This document shows positions 38,601 to 52,521 of a stretch of DNA of 64,000 nt, piece after piece. The position numbers and the translations under genes are program-made. Every line of letters starts with the position of its first letter. Position 1 is the first letter of the stretch. The notes under the pieces are model-generated. The model searched no databases. It was not told where the DNA came from and was given only the letters and a program-made list of their open reading frames with translations. This stretch comes from Rotaria socialis (lineage: Eukaryota; Rotifera; Eurotatoria; Philodinida; Philodinidae), in contig CAJNYU010003358.1 of the NCBI GenBank assembly GCA_905331475.1, positions 80,821-144,820 on the forward strand, read 5' to 3'.

Positions 38601-40161
38601 CCAAGTTCACTATTAAATGGCTGTATATTAAGCATTGTTTGAAATAATTGTAAATGTGTTCGTGTATCAACAGATGATTGGGTACTTAGTACAGGCTGTG
38701 CTGTTATTGTTTGATTTTGTGTGGAAAATAATGTGGCTGTATGAAATAAAACAATTTTATATGAAACATATAATTATTTGAAGAATCTTACGCGCAGTAG
38801 TTGTTGTTGTAGTCGTGGGAAACAGACTAAATGATGATGCCGTTGATGCTGCTGTTGATGGTGTAAATGAAAATGTGCCTGTCGTTGTTGGCTTTGATAC
38901 TGAAAAACCGAATGATGAGCCAGCTGTTGTTGTAGTAGCTGTTGGAAACAGTGAAGTTGAGCCACCTGAAAAGAGAAAAAAATCATGTCGTTATTTTTTC
39001 TTGAGAATTAAAATATACCAAAACTAAACGCTGGAGTAGCTGTTGCTGCTGGAGCTTGAGCAGCTCCAAATGCAAATGGGGATGCCGATGTAGTAGATGC
39101 TGCTGTAGTACCAAATGGGGCATTCTGAAATAAAATTTTGATATTAGTTAATTTTCTTGTTTTTCAATCGGTCAAAATTTACTGGATTTGCTGTGGTTGT
39201 TGTCGGTCCACCAAATGAAAATGGTGCTGCTGCTGCTGCTGTTGTCGTTGTTGGAGCACCGAATGCAAACGGCTAAATAACATAAAATAATTATGTCTAG
39301 AAATATTTTTCTTTTCTATTTACTAATGTCGATGTTGTCGTTACAGCTGGCTTATTATTTCCAAAAAAAGTCGAGTTTAATGTTGATGGTGCTGTATTTG
39401 TACCAAAAATATTTGTTGAATTCGTTGTAGCTATTGATTATTATTATTATTATTATTAAAGAGAATAATTAATTAAATAAAATTTTCGTTACAAGTTACT
39501 GCTGGTGACGAGCCACCAAATAAAGGTGTTCCAGATGATACTGATGGAAATAGACCTCCAGCAGTTGACGTTGCTGTTGTAGAAAATTTTCGATTTTCCA
39601 TATAGTCCTCGAAACGGAGTTCCTAAAACAGAAGAAATACAAAATATTTATTTGATAAAAAGAAATGTTTTATTTCATTCACCTCCATAGACTTCTTTTC
39701 ATAGACTGGCATAACACATATGTTGCAATGTTTTACACGAATTTGTGTTTGAGCACCATTTTTAGTTACTTTATCTGTACCAGCAACAGAATCATATTTA
39801 TGTATTGTACCTGTTCCAGTTGATCCATGTTGAAGAGTTGTATTAGCCGGACTTGCTCCTCCTGAAAAGAAAACAACATTAAATATTCGATTCATTTTCA
39901 ATGCGAATAGTTAATCAACTAAGAAAAGAATTTCTTAAACGAAATCAAACTCTTAAGTCAAATTCATAATTTTCTGTTTTGCATATTCTCAGTTTTATTA
40001 CCAAATAAACTTGTTGATCCAAATGGTGTTGACGTAAGTGTATTAGGTTGTGTTGTTGTATTACCAAATAACCCAGTTGAAGTTCGATTTTGATTGACAG
40101 GTGTTGATGTTCCAAAAAGACTCGTATTACCCGATGTTGCTGCCGAACCAGAATTAAACAT
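35654..40161 (-). CDS. NUP98: Nucleoporin Nup98 without Nup96; ends at the autoproteolysis site
   Basis: FG nucleoporin of the nuclear pore barrier and mRNA export. Eleven exons: 40161-40002, 39861-39683, 39622-39493, 39430-39324, 39272-39183, 39124-39019, 38965-38792, 38736-38579, 36880-36058, 35990-35728, 35668-35654. Product 734 aa. FG repeats (SLFGT, GLFGN, PFGST and others) flank a GLEBS motif (residues about 80-125, ending EKKSMEELRFEDYMENRK) for Gle2/Rae1. A Thr/Ala/Ser-rich FG region follows, then a linker with a Q tract. The autoproteolytic fold starts DDYYTKPTIDELRNYF and includes EFTVGREHYGSVTFQG, VTVYPDDKNKPAVGE, EMNYGHYLRG and TWTFK. The last exon adds V-D-H-F and a stop, where Nup98-Nup96 precursors have HF/S. 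Intron 8 is 1698 nt. If the last intron (59 nt, GTAGAA..TTTTTTAG) were retained, the end would be VEIYLFFD instead. Confidence 0.92.
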
Positions 40162-40953
40162 GATTTTAAATGTTTAATTTCGTTTGAAAAAAAATCTGTA
40201 AACAAGAAGAAAAAAACAGAATGCTTGAATTGAAACCATTTTTATCATTTTTTAGTTAGTTTCTTTGTTGTTTTTTTATGATTCAAGATAAAAGAAGATT
40301 GTAGAAGAGATTATATAAATGTGTATACAGAAAAAGATAATTAATCAATGAAGAAGATACGATAGACATACACGCACTTAGACAAAACTATTGTGATTTA
40401 TAATCAATATATATATCTAATTCTAATACTCAATTTGATGTTACAGAGTAAAAAACAAAAAAAATTAGAACAAAAAGGAAGTGAACATAAAGCCTGTTTA
40501 TTATTCGTTTTTGAGTTTGTCTTATTCTTTTACTGTTCATTTCAGATGACAAAAAAAAAGAAAAAGCGTATATATTATGTATATATAAATAGCAATAAAC
40601 CTGTACAAGAAGAAAAAAAATGCATTCGCTCATTCTGTACGTAATTATGTCGAGGTATCTGACAGCCCTTACAGAAAACACTTTTGTTCTTTTGATGTTT
40701 CATCTTTCCATATTTTCGAACAGTATTTGACTAGGGAATGGGCTATTTGATCAAACCGAACAGTAAATAAATAAAGAAACAAACAAAAATTGAGCACAAC
40801 ACATACAATCATATATATTGAGTTTTTTTTTCTTGGCTTCAATCAACTGGGATATATAAGTGAGCAGTATGTGTGTATATATATATATATGTATACATCA
40901 TGTAGAAAAAAAAGTGTAAGATACGAAAAACAAAAACAAAAAAAGAGATTTAT
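40162..40953. other. Intergenic between tandem minus-strand genes
   Basis: About 0.8 kb with A-rich tracts and an (AT)n stretch near 40878. It holds the Nup98 promoter and the 3' UTR of the F-BAR gene. The 83-codon frames on both strands here are low-complexity and not called. Confidence 0.5.
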
Positions 40954-43900
40954 TCAAAAACGGCCGGAATCAATTTGATGGGAAGATATGAGATGCTGTT
41001 GAGAATCAATACGAAGATAAGATGATGGAACAAAACCCGTTGTACCATCATGTTTTTGTATACGTGTCCATCCGTCGCCTTGATCATCTTCTAATATATC
41101 AAGACATTCGCCAACATATATTGATGCTGCATTTACATATTGACAACCATTTACACCGTGACCTGAAACAATAGAAAAACGATTTATTTCACATACTCCA
41201 CGTGTTCTATGAGAATCTCATTTTTTCAAAGATATTTTGGCGTTGCCCAATGAAGGGATCTCAAGACTAATGAATCATTATTTTCTACAACTTGCATGTA
41301 TACTGTTATCTCGAACTTTTTTTCATAGAAATGGTCGATGTGTATTTCTTTTCTTTGATAAGCTAGTCAGTGTCAAGGATAAATAAATTCTTGAAAACGT
41401 TTCAAAAGCATTTCAGGACAAAATATATTGTACTCCTTGCTCTCAAAATTAGGCTTTCAGTATAACAGAAGAAGATATTCTGAAAATAACAATCATTCCT
41501 AGCTAATTGATATACCATTTTTTTGTCACGTGACTAACAATGTCTCGAGATGTACTATAAATTTTAAAACAGACTAACACATAAACGTGATTAGATTTTT
41601 CTATCCTGAGCGACCAGAGTCTGCTTGCAAATTTTCAATTAAAACAATAATAGCACTAACAAACGTATATTAGCTCCATTAAACTTACCATTAAAATCGT
41701 ACAGTGCATACGCTTTAGTCATCGCTCCAACATTGAGTTGTTGTTTATATTGTCTATCGGAATGATCAATAGCATGTATGTGTTCATCATCCATTTCTTC
41801 GTCCTCAAAAGAACCGTTGTGTTCATCATTATGTAGAGTATGAGTTGATACTCTTGCTGTTGCATCATTCTGATGTGAACTCATGGACGGTAATCGATGA
41901 TAATCATGTGGGGATGTTATCTGTTCAGGAATATCTGGAGGGCTAAAAATAACAAAATAATTTATTTGATCAAGTAGAAAGAAATGTTTATTTCTTCTTG
42001 AAATAGATAAACAAGGAGAATGTGTTAGATGCTAAAAAAAAAGACTAATATATCCCATTTCAACAATTAGCAAAATATAATATCAAGATTTTTAAGTTTC
42101 GTGCAGACCCTATTAAGAATTGTTATGAAAAGAATAACAAGAAGAAGGAGAATGAGATTTCTTTCTATCAATGTCATGCTATCAAAATTTGATAATTGAG
42201 AAAGTTCTTTTTCTACGTAGAATATGATGATATAGATATAATTGCTAACCAAACTGTTGCTGACCAACGTCGATTGATATTTATCAATTTATTATTATAT
42301 TGTGGTGAATAATGATGATAAAAATTGAGGAAACTAATAAGATTTATTTACGAGATCAAAGCATTATGGCATAACAGTAAAAAACAAAACCTAATATCAA
42401 TCCGTTTTTTTCTCTCCTTTCTACATAGTTTTTGTTACCTTCGATTTTGTGATGGTGTACTAGATTGTGAATTGTTATTGTTACTTATTGATTGATCAGA
42501 ACCATAATTGGTTCGTAACTGGCATGTTGATTCATACTCAGATTGTGTGGGAGCTCGTGTTCGTTCGATTTCAGCTATGTAAGACTTCAGAAGAAAGAAC
42601 AACAAACAAATTCAAGTAAAAGTAAAAGTAAAAGAAAATTCTTCTTACTTCAAATCGTTTTATTTCTGCTATTAATTTTTCAATATGTTCATCGATAGCT
42701 ATAATTTGTTGTGTTACATCTTGTTCATCACCAAATTTTGGATTTTCTTGGAAAACAAGTCTCATTTTTGTTAGGCCTTCTCTACGAAAATCAAACAGAA
42801 ATATAAATAAAATTGATTTATTCATAGAAAATTACTTGGCTTTTTGTTTTTTTTCTAGTTCAGTTTTGCAAGTCGTAATTTGTTCTTGAAATTTTTTCAA
42901 ACGCTGTGCTGGTGGCAATGTACTATAGGGTGTGTTGGATATTGATGAATTGGAATTTCCATTACTTGTTGGCTAGACAAAAAAAAGGATCAATTAATAA
43001 TGAAATTACGATCTATATAAATCAAGGGGTAAATAAATTTTTGGGTCATACGAAGCATATTTTACTACTATATACATTTAAATTTTTTCCTTTTTTCTTT
43101 CGATTCTACAAACAAGAATACTATCTACATTCGAATATATTCTTCTTCCTACTTACCAATATTGTCTATAGTAGAAAAAAACAAACATTTCATAGATGGA
43201 TTTTAGAATTCAATACAACAGCAGATTCATTTCTTTCTTCACTTACTTTTCTATGTGATGAACTTCCAAAAATTTTTCTTATCGTACTCGCTGTTCCGCC
43301 ACTTTTATTCGCTCCGGGTTTTCTTAAACCCATTGCTGGTGTTGCCATTAATGTTTGTGTTCCGTTTACATTACCACTAGCATTGCCGACGGCATAAATG
43401 GTTGCTACACCGTTTTGACTACTATGATCACTACCCGAACTTCTTAATGTATTTGATCGTGCTAATTCTCCTGTTGGATGATGATGATTAAGTAGAGTAA
43501 TATTATATATCTGTTGATCTTGCCCATTACTAGATCCATTCAATAACATTGATGAATAATCACCAATGGCTAAATCAACCTATGATACAAAAAATTGAAG
43601 TATGTACGTATAAATCATAGGATAGTAAAATAGAGTACCTCTTTTTGATCATCGGGTATCGCATAACCAGATTTATATTCTTCAATAACAGCATGTGCAT
43701 CTGTATTTGCATTCAATTGTTCGGTTTGCTTTGTCATTTCATCTAGACATCGTTGTATACGCGGTAGAACTTCGGCATGTGATTGAATAAATTTAATATA
43801 AACATCTTTAAGTTCCTCGGAACGTTTCCCATCTAATTGTTGTAACTCGGATAAAATATTTGGTAATTGTCTTTCATAAAATAAACTTTGTGTTTCATTA

Positions 43901-44678
43901 AATAAAGAAACATGAGACGAATAATTTGTATGTGCATCGTCGCATATTTTTGATTTTGACGTCATTGTATCACGAGCTTTTTCTAATTGTGCACGAGATA
44001 AATCCAGATCTTCGTGAGCTTTTTCATAGCTTTCTTTTGCTCGACGTGCTGATTCATGACATTCTTCATATTTTCGTAACGACTAAATAAATATAAGATC
44101 AAACTCAAAAAATGTAGTTTTACATAACAAAATTCTTTTCCTATTCGTACTCATAAATATTTATGAAATTTCGAATCTTTCTATCTCCAATTTCTAAATT
44201 TAAATATCTAATTTTCATTTCGGTTCGTTTTAAGTTCTTAGAAAAAAAAATTTGAATTCTAAATTAATCATCTATTAGAAGATGACGATACAATCTCTAG
44301 AGAATTTTTCAATTGCATGATTGCACGGGCGTATTTGAGTACTCGTATGTTTTATGATACCGATGACATTTACACGAAATACTTGACATAATCAGATAAG
44401 TTTTATTTTTGACACATATGTAAAATCACATACTTTAATCATTAATTCATGTTGTTTATCAAGTTGACGTTTTATTTTTGCATATTCATCCAAACATTTT
44501 TTTCTTTGTTCTCGACATTCTTTTACTGTTATCTGTATTTGTTTTATTGAACGCTCACGAATATTTTCAGCTATTAATTCATGCTGTGAAGCTAGATCTT
44601 GTAGTTCTTTTAATGTTGAACAAAATGCAAGCGTATATGTAAATCTATACGAAAATAAAAACAATTGATTATATAACG

Positions 44679-44709
<31 letters not shown>

Positions 44710-44995
44710 TTTTATTTCAAATTTGAGCATACTTATTATAAAAATCTTCGTGTTCTTTTAATTTTGGTGTATAAGTTTTTGTTAGCTTTTTTAATGCTTT
44801 CGCATATTCATCTTCAACTATACATCGATCTTTAAGAAACGATTCATATTTTTCACAGAATTGTAAACTTTTCTCAGCATATTTAGCAACATTATCAAAT
44901 TGATCCTAAATAAAAGAGAATTGTATTTAAATGAATATATATATATATACGAAACAACATACCCAAAGTTCGACACCCCAACTTCGATTCAACAT
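40954..44995 (-). CDS. CIP4/TOCA/FBP17-type F-BAR, HR1 and SH3 protein
   Basis: Membrane-curving adaptor linking Cdc42 to N-WASP/actin during endocytosis. Eleven exons: 44995-44963, 44905-44733, 44644-44434, 44082-43639, 43579-43247, 43165-43157 (9 nt), 42972-42836, 42781-42649, 42584-42439, 41942-41689, 41162-40954. Product 693 aa. The F-BAR (residues 1 to about 290) opens SWGVELWDQFDNVAKYAEK, with CIVEDEYAKALKKL and KFTYTLAF. An HR1 coiled coil follows (LPPAQRLKKFQEQITTCKTE, KEGLTKMRLVFQENPKFGD), at about 465-550. An acidic linker precedes the C-terminal SH3 (TKAYALYDFNGHGVNG, VGECLDILEDDQGDGWTRI, TGFVPSSYL). This domain order is that of TRIP10/FNBP1/FNBP1L, which are co-orthologous to a single invertebrate gene. 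The ATG matches the family start just before the conserved Trp-Gly. Confidence 0.93.
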
Positions 44996-46408
44996 ACTTC
45001 TATTTGTTTTAATATTTCTTCGTGTTTCTAAATTTATATGAGATTCGCTTACACAATCATCTTAAAAAAAGAAATGAATATCAATATAACCTTGCTATGT
45101 ACACCTGTGAATATCGCTCATCTCTATGGTTGATAGTACGATAAGCCATGAACGACGAACGAAGAGAAAAAAAGACGAATAATTGTTTCTTCCCTCGCGT
45201 CAATGACAATAGATCACGTAACATACTAACCATAAAGCGTTCTTGCTCTCGTTATTACTATCATGAAACTCATCAATCAATCAAAACAATACCTGATGTT
45301 TTATTGCACGTTTATCATAATAAAAATTAGGAGAAAAAAAACTCGTAAACGATGAAAAATATGTAAAGACTGAGCAATGTAAAGAACGAAACGAACGAGC
45401 GAAAAAAGAAACGAATAGATATCGGTCAATATGAAGGTTAAACAAGGTGATGACAAGGGACAGCGCATAGGACGATACGAACAAATATAAGACGCCGGCG
45501 TCGCCCTTATAATCGCGTTGAGTAAATAATATCCGTTCAATACAATAGTGGGGGGAAGACAGACAATATGAGGTGATAAAACTTCGTACGTCATCAGACA
45601 GATGATTTAATGAATAGCTTAGTCTTAATCACATGAAAACCAACAAGAAAAAAGTAGCTATAATAGTATCCATTTTCTCAAATGTTAATGTAGGAAGTTA
45701 AACAAGAAAAAAACTGACAATAACATATAACACGCTCTTGATTTAACCGCGAGCAGTTTATCAAGGACGTAAAAAAAGTACGAAATAGGAATAACTGAAA
45801 AAGAGAGAGAGAATGTATGCGTAGCATTATAATTCACTTCATACATATTATTTTCTTGAGAATGAATGCAACTGTTTCTTCTTCAATAATACTAAATAGT
45901 TTCAATACACAAGGGAATGCCATATCATATCTTATGATTCAAATTTATTTCGACACAAATATATAAATGATACCCAACATAAAAATAGGATCCTTGAAGT
46001 TGAATATATTTCAATATTCTAACTAGATCGACTTTCGTGGAATCGGAAACAATTAAAGCAAAAAAAAGAAGAAGACTATGTTCGTTCGCTTAATTCTTTC
46101 TTTCCCTATTCAAGTTCAATCGATGATGACTCATGCAAATTTCATCTTATCGCCATGTTTATTGAACATTGGTCTTTGTAATTAAAAAAAAAGAAATTTT
46201 ATTTATTTTCAACAAAAATAACAATCATAGTAAAATTTATTAAAAAATAAAATGAAATAATAGTTAATTTTAAAACAGATCATCAATGAATATAAAAGAA
46301 TATTCAACGCCCTCTATTGTAATAAATAATAACGGCATACACATATAAATATACACAATTGTGCTTACTAAACATCCGTATTCGTGATTAATTTAAAAGA
46401 AGATAAAC
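44996..46408. other. Intergenic between divergent genes, no gene recognised
   Basis: About 1.4 kb holding the promoters of the F-BAR gene and PRPF18. Short frames on both strands near 45150-45600 are motif-free. Confidence 0.5.
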
Positions 46409-49400
46409 ATGAGTCTTGCGTCATTAAAAGACGAAATTGAACGTAAACGCAAGAATGTTGAATCTATGAATGTTTTAACAGCGGAAAAGAAATGTTTTCG
46501 TCGCGGCGATCTAGAAGCAAAACAAGAAGAAGAATATTGGAGAAAATATTATCTAAAATCTGGTAACAATCCGAATAAAGCATCTTCAGCGGATGATGCA
46601 CACGAAAAAGCAGCTATTCCGAATGAAAAATTGCAATTACCACCGAGATCTGATGTTATTAAAAAATTACGCGAACGTAATCAACCGATTCGTCTATTCG
46701 GAGAATCCGATATTGATTCACATCGAAGATTAAGATTATTAGAAACGTCTGAACCTGAACTTAGAGGACAACGAAATGATTTTAAAGCTGGTTCGTTTAT
46801 CTATTTAAATATTTGAAACAACAAAAATGTTCTTTTTGTTATAGCTATGGATAAAATTGATCGTGACTATTTATCGGTTATACTTCATGCCGATAATCCA
46901 TCATCAATGCAAGGGAATTCAGATGGAAAAGACGACGACGACGACGATGGAGAAGTTGGACCACCCATACCAAATCAAACAGAAGAAGTTAAAGAAGATA
47001 CTGGATATGATCTACCTGATATAATTGAACAAATAAAAACGACACGAAAAGGTAATCGAGCATACGATTGTCAAGTCGTATTAAATTACTTCAAATTTAT
47101 ACTTAAAAAATGGTCACAAGAATTAAATACACGGGATATAGACGAAAAAAAATCTGTACAAGGCAAAATTGAAACAGCATTACACACACAAACGTGCGCT
47201 TATATGAAACCATTATTTCGGAAATTAAAAACTAATACATTACAAGATGATATACTGGAATCATTAATTAATGTTGTTAATTGTGTTTTAAAGAAAAATT
47301 ATATTCGAGCAAATGAATTCTTTCTTGAAATGGCTATTGGCAATGCACCATGGTACGTATTGTCTCTTTTTGAATACATCTGACATGGCATTGATTCATA
47401 GCTTTCCAAAAAAAAAGTAATATTCGATTTGTAACAATACGACATTTTTTCCTATTTCAAGCATGTAGTTCTCAATATGGGAAGAGTCCTTTTTTTTACA
47501 TAGAAGGATAAACTAGATTGATTAGATTTCCAAGACGAATCTACCATCGACTATAATAGATATTGAGATTTTGCGTGTTGTTAGTATTTAGTTATTTTTA
47601 AACTCGTTTTTTATTATTTATAGTTGTAAGATAGAGAGAATTTTCGACCTATTTCAAAAATATTGGCATATATTGTCATTAACTATGCGTGCCGTTTTGA
47701 ATAACATGAAAACATCAACTATAGTAGTAGTATACTCAAGAAAATAGTGTACTTCTATATGTAATCGATTGTCTGTATGGGCAATTCATTATGTGATCGC
47801 ACTGACTTAGTATTTATCCAAACTACTCTCGATTTCAGTTAGAGTCAAATTATTTTATTTAGTCTACCAGTTCAATTGATCATTTTCAGTACAGAGATAG
47901 ATTCGATAAAGATTAATATGGCTAAGCTATTCTCGTGTTAAATTGCTGATATTTAGTGATGTAAGATGATTATTATCTATTCTTATAAAGACATAAAAAG
48001 TTTTTCATATAGTAAGATCATAAATCGACAGAAAACTCAATTATAAAAGTCTCACACTATACTGCGATTTAAATAAACAAAGAGAAATCAGGCTTTTTCT
48101 TCGTATAGAGATTGAAAAAGGAACTGAAAATTTTTCTTCAAATGACGAAAGTCAATAGATTGTAATCTACAAAAAATTTGACTGCACTAGATATGTTCGA
48201 ACAGAAAATGATTCCGACTGATTAGAACCAGAGTGTCTTTTCCGGAGGGATCTTTTCGAAATGTCATACGAACAAAAACAAGGCTTAATATGTGACGGTA
48301 AATATTGATCTAACAGCAAGACTCAAAAATCATGTTAAATGAAATATCTAGATAGAAATAGTCTTTCGGCAACAAGAAAATTCTTATCTGATTTATGAAA
48401 TAAAATCATAGGTTCATTAATAAACAGTAGTCAGTTTTTTTTCAAGAAAAATATTACAGTGTTCTTAGAAGAAATTTCGAAAATAGATGAATATGAACGA
48501 CTAAAATTCATCATTCATCCATAGTATTTATTTTTTCGATTTTCTAATTTATGTGGCTAGATAATCGAACAGAGAAAAATACACCGTAGTAGAAGAGTAA
48601 CGATCGATAGGCAACAAGGACGAAATATACTTATATTTTTGTATATGAGTATTATGCAGCTTGTTTCGATTTTTGACAGCAGTTGCCTTGACATCTTTTC
48701 GTTTATTTAACTTAAGGACATTCTGTATGATGTGTTAATCCTAGGCATTGACGAGAAGGACAAGCTAGAACTTCATTTATATTTTCTACGTACGCAATTA
48801 AAAACATACTATCTTTGGCACATTCACTACGAATATTTTGATACTCTTTTTTCCTTTCTTTTTTACAAAGAAAAATTCTTTTCAAGATAAAAATTACTTC
48901 ATCCAAATCACATTGCATATTTTTTCCATAACATTCAAATCGGACGAAAAACAATCGATGTTCATTCGTAACATATATCGATAGATGTTTTCTAATAAAT
49001 CGTTTGCCTTTATTGCTGATTAGTACTGTATTTTATAAAGACAGCAGAGACGCAAACGTACAGCATGGTTAGTAACGCATCGTTCGAATGACTAAATAAT
49101 TATATATTTTTTCCATTGATATTGATGTATTTACGTCGAATAAAAATATGTTGGATTTTAAGTTACCCTTCTAATCTTACGTTTCTGATGCCAGTATTGA
49201 ATCGATGACATCGTATAACTTGAAACAAAACTATAGTTATTATTTTCATATTTAAGCACTTTTTTTTTCTTCTCTTGTTGGGTTTCAAAATATGATGCTT
49301 TTAGATATTATTGATGTATTCATTTAATGCAAGTCACTCATATTCATAGAGCCGCTGGGTCGTAAAAAATAATATTTAGTATATTTGACACATTCATGGG

Positions 49401-49859
49401 GTTTCCTTTGCTGTTAAAATATCATTACCTATTATGTGTCAAAATTTAGCTTTGAGACATGAACGGTACGAGTAAACACAATTTCATAAAATACAAAAAA
49501 AGACCTCGGTACATCACATACGGAAAAAATAAAAAACGACTCTATTGAGAAATTTTCTTTTTCTGATTTGTGAAATGCAATTATGTCTTTGATAATGATT
49601 TGAATGTTCTCACTTTAACTAAAATTTTAGGCCTCTAGGTGCTACTATGGTCGGTATCCACCCTCGTCCAGGTCGTGAAAAAATCGCCTCGAAACATGTT
49701 GCTCATGTACTTAATGATGAAACACAACGTAAATATATTCAAGCAGTTAAACGACTGGTCAGTCGTGCACAAAGATTGTTTCCAAATGATCCATCACGTT
49801 GTGTTGACTATGGACAGCGTAATGACAACGTTACGATTATTCCAAGCGCACATCATTAA
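46409..49859 (+). CDS. PRPF18: Pre-mRNA-splicing factor 18
   Basis: Second-step splicing factor acting with Slu7 and U5 snRNP at 3' splice-site selection. Three exons: 46409-46790, 46845-47352, 49631-49859. Product 372 aa (vertebrate 342). An N-terminal coiled/basic region ([13 protein letters not shown]) is followed by the PRP4-like/SFM segment [24 protein letters not shown] at about residues 75-98. An acidic Asp run follows, then the Prp18 domain: [65 protein letters not shown] and [13 protein letters not shown]. Intron 1 is 54 nt, intron 2 is 2278 nt with nothing recognisable inside. The third exon holds the conserved C-terminal block, so the long intron is not an assembly artefact of unrelated pieces. 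AATAAA overlaps the end at 49862-49867. Confidence 0.95.
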
Positions 49860-50263
49860 GAAATAAAATGTACATAATTTTATTTTCTCACAATCCTTGT
49901 TTTTTCTTTCTTGTGTCGTCAGTGTTTACTGAAGTGTAACATGATGGTGTTATTTGCATAAATGTGTTGATGTATAGTTTTTTTTTTGCGGTCTATGTAT
50001 CTTTATGTTTTCAAAAGAAAAAAACATTACAAGAGTATACGAGACGAAAGAAAAGAAATTAGAAGCCACGTCTAGTTTATTCATAAAAGGAGAAAAAGAG
50101 AAAAGAACCTTCGTTCATTTTCTGGTTGTTACTATCGCATATTACAAACTTTTTTCGTAAAAAAAAACATCTAGAACTACATAGAAACAAACCAGAAAGA
50201 TAAGTTAGAGTGCTCTTTATTCAATATATGTTTTTATGAATTAGTATTTTGTATGAGGAATGT
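49860..50263. other. Intergenic between convergent genes
   Basis: 404 bp of 3' UTR sequence from PRPF18 and from the minus-strand gene ending at 50264. Nothing else seen. Confidence 0.55.
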
Positions 50264-51267
50264 TCACATATAAAAACAGAAAGCAGGTTGACAACCGATT
50301 CCTGGCGTAGGCTGAGAAGAAGCACCGGGACCACCGACAGCGAAACTGATCGGTGCTTGTTGTTGAAAGTTACCATTAGCAGGACCATAATTATTACCAC
50401 TAAAAGCACCTACATCAGCAAAACCACCTGAAAAATTTGTGGGAGCCTGTTGATTGTTGTAATAATTTCCTGCATTTAATAGGTTATCACTGTATTGAAC
50501 ATTAGCACCTGTTTGTGCTTCTTGACCACCATAGGCACCACCTCGTGGTGGTACACGAATGACGCGTTTAACGACTTGAGGTGGTCCAGCGGGTTCTACA
50601 ACAGTTCGTTCTTGAACACGTGGTGGTGGTGTTTGTGGAATTTCGGTAATTTCTTCCACAACTTCAGCTGCTGTTCGTTGAATATAACTATATGGAGAAG
50701 AAGAAAAAGAAAAAATTGATTGGAACTAGATTAGAAGAATATTTCTTAAACTCACACTCGTTCGAGTGTATCAGGTTCCGGAGTTGGCATACGGTGTCGT
50801 ACTTGACGTACTTGACCTTGAGCTTGTTCTGGCAAACGAATAACTTCTTGTCGATGACGACCTTTTCTTCGTTCGCCACTAACAGTAGTACCTCCGAATG
50901 AGCCGCCAACCGTACCTTGTTGTGTAGTAAAAAGTCCTCCGTGGTGTTCATGTTTATGTCCACTTTTAGATTTTACTTGAGCAGTGCCTGCTTCTCTTTG
51001 ACCTTTGTAATTTTCACTAGAAGATTGTTTCTGTGAAACTGTAATGTTGACTTTGCCACTACCCGAGACGGTACTATCTGAGGTTGATGACGATGAGCTA
51101 CGTGGAACACGTTTACGTTCACCACGTACTTTGGTTTCGCCAGCACCTGCTTGTTGTTGTTGATTTTGAGCTGGTGACGATCCTCGTCGTCCACTTGTAT
51201 GGTCTGATGATCGTTTTGATTGATCATCACTTTCTACGCGACGTGATGGGTCTGAAGCGTGGCTCAT
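50264..51267 (-). CDS. Unrecognised low-complexity protein with Val/Pro/Arg-rich core
   Basis: Coding exons 51267-50756 and 50687-50264, intron 68 nt (GTGAGT..CATATAG), phase 2. Product 311 aa. No signal peptide or membrane segment. Residues 1-75 are Ser/Arg/Gln-rich, followed by a Lys/His-rich patch (SGHKHEHHGG). The core, about 140-220, alternates hydrophobic and charged residues: GRHRQEVIRLPEQAQGQVRQ, MPTPEPDTLERVYIQRTAAE, EEITEIPQTPPPRVQER, VVKRVIRVPPRGG. The last 85 residues are Asn/Gln/Gly-rich and end CQPAFCFYM. A 5' UTR intron (51409-51277, GTAAGA..TTATCAG) is likely just before the ATG. The V/I/P-rich charged core resembles in flavour cortical cytoskeletal proteins (articulin/alveolin-like), but I cannot assign it. 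Convergent with PRPF18, divergent from LKB1. Confidence 0.7.
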
Positions 51268-52521
51268 TTTTTCCAACTGATAATAACCTTTATATTTTCC
51301 TATACAAGAAATAACACTTGATTCCACCAAATAGACAGATATTTATAAGCAAATTTGTGGTTTTTTTCAAAGCAGAAAAAAATAAGTAGCATACAAATAT
51401 GAGTCTTACCTGTAAGGTAGTCGTGGTTGATATAAGTGATTGATACTTGTCGATGATAAAAAAAAACAAGTTATTAGAGAGACGGAATGAAAATGATGGG
51501 CGAAAAATTGAGAGACGAAAAACTAAGATATCGAAGGCCATTAGTATGTACATATATAAAAAAAAGAGTAATCGAGCGAGAGAAAAAGAGAATGATAGAC
51601 GAAAAATTAAATGCTAATTTCCACCGTGACCATTCAAGGAGAACAAAACAAATAAATAAATACACAACATGCGATCGAGCATTTTCATGCTCGAATACCT
51701 GTTTTATCCATTTCAAAATGATGAATCAGTCAATTTCTCTTTGAAACGAAAGAATGAGATACAATATCGTCCACAACAGTGAGAATGAATTAATTATGAT
51801 GCACGTACAAAAAGCTATTAAACCATCGAGAAATCTGGAGAAAAGGGGAAATGATTAACAACTATAATTAGAAGAAAAAAAACATTTTTTTATGTTCATT
51901 CAAATTATCATGGACTACTTCTTCACTTCGATATTTTCTATTAGATGAATCAAAAAAAGAAAAACACGTTCTTCTCATGAATTAGTTACGGAAATTGAAT
52001 TCTTTCAAGCAAGAACGTAAAAAATCTACAAATAATAAAAAAAAAAGATAAATATATTTTCTTCCAAAGACATCAATAGATATTTTAAATAAAATATACA
52101 TACTTAAATTAGAAAAAGTGTTTTTTTCTAATTATCGAACTTCTTCCGCTCAAAAAAGTAACACAAGAAAAAGAGGATTCAAACGATACTCTTACAGACA
52201 TTGACATCTATCGATCAACAAGTAAAGGATATAATCTAATTTTCAATTTGTTGTTCTCTCAAACCATCACCATAAAAAGATTGTCCCATAAAATAAGAAC
52301 ATTTCGTTTTTGAAATAAAAACATAAATGTTTCACTTCTCTGTTTGTTCTAACATAGAAAATAATAAATTGGAACTCTCTAATTTTATTATCAATACTAT
52401 AAATTGACCATCGGATAACAAACCTCTAAGAAACGAAAAATATTTCTATCTTATCTTCAACGAATAATTGCTATACTCGAACAATTTAATAGATTATTTT
52501 AGATTTAAACGATGCTTGGTA
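51268..52521. other. Intergenic between divergent genes with 5' UTR intron
   Basis: About 1.25 kb. The minus-strand gene has a probable untranslated first exon upstream of 51409. The plus-strand kinase has a 3' splice-like TTATTTTAG ending at 52502. No other coding sequence recognised. Confidence 0.5.
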
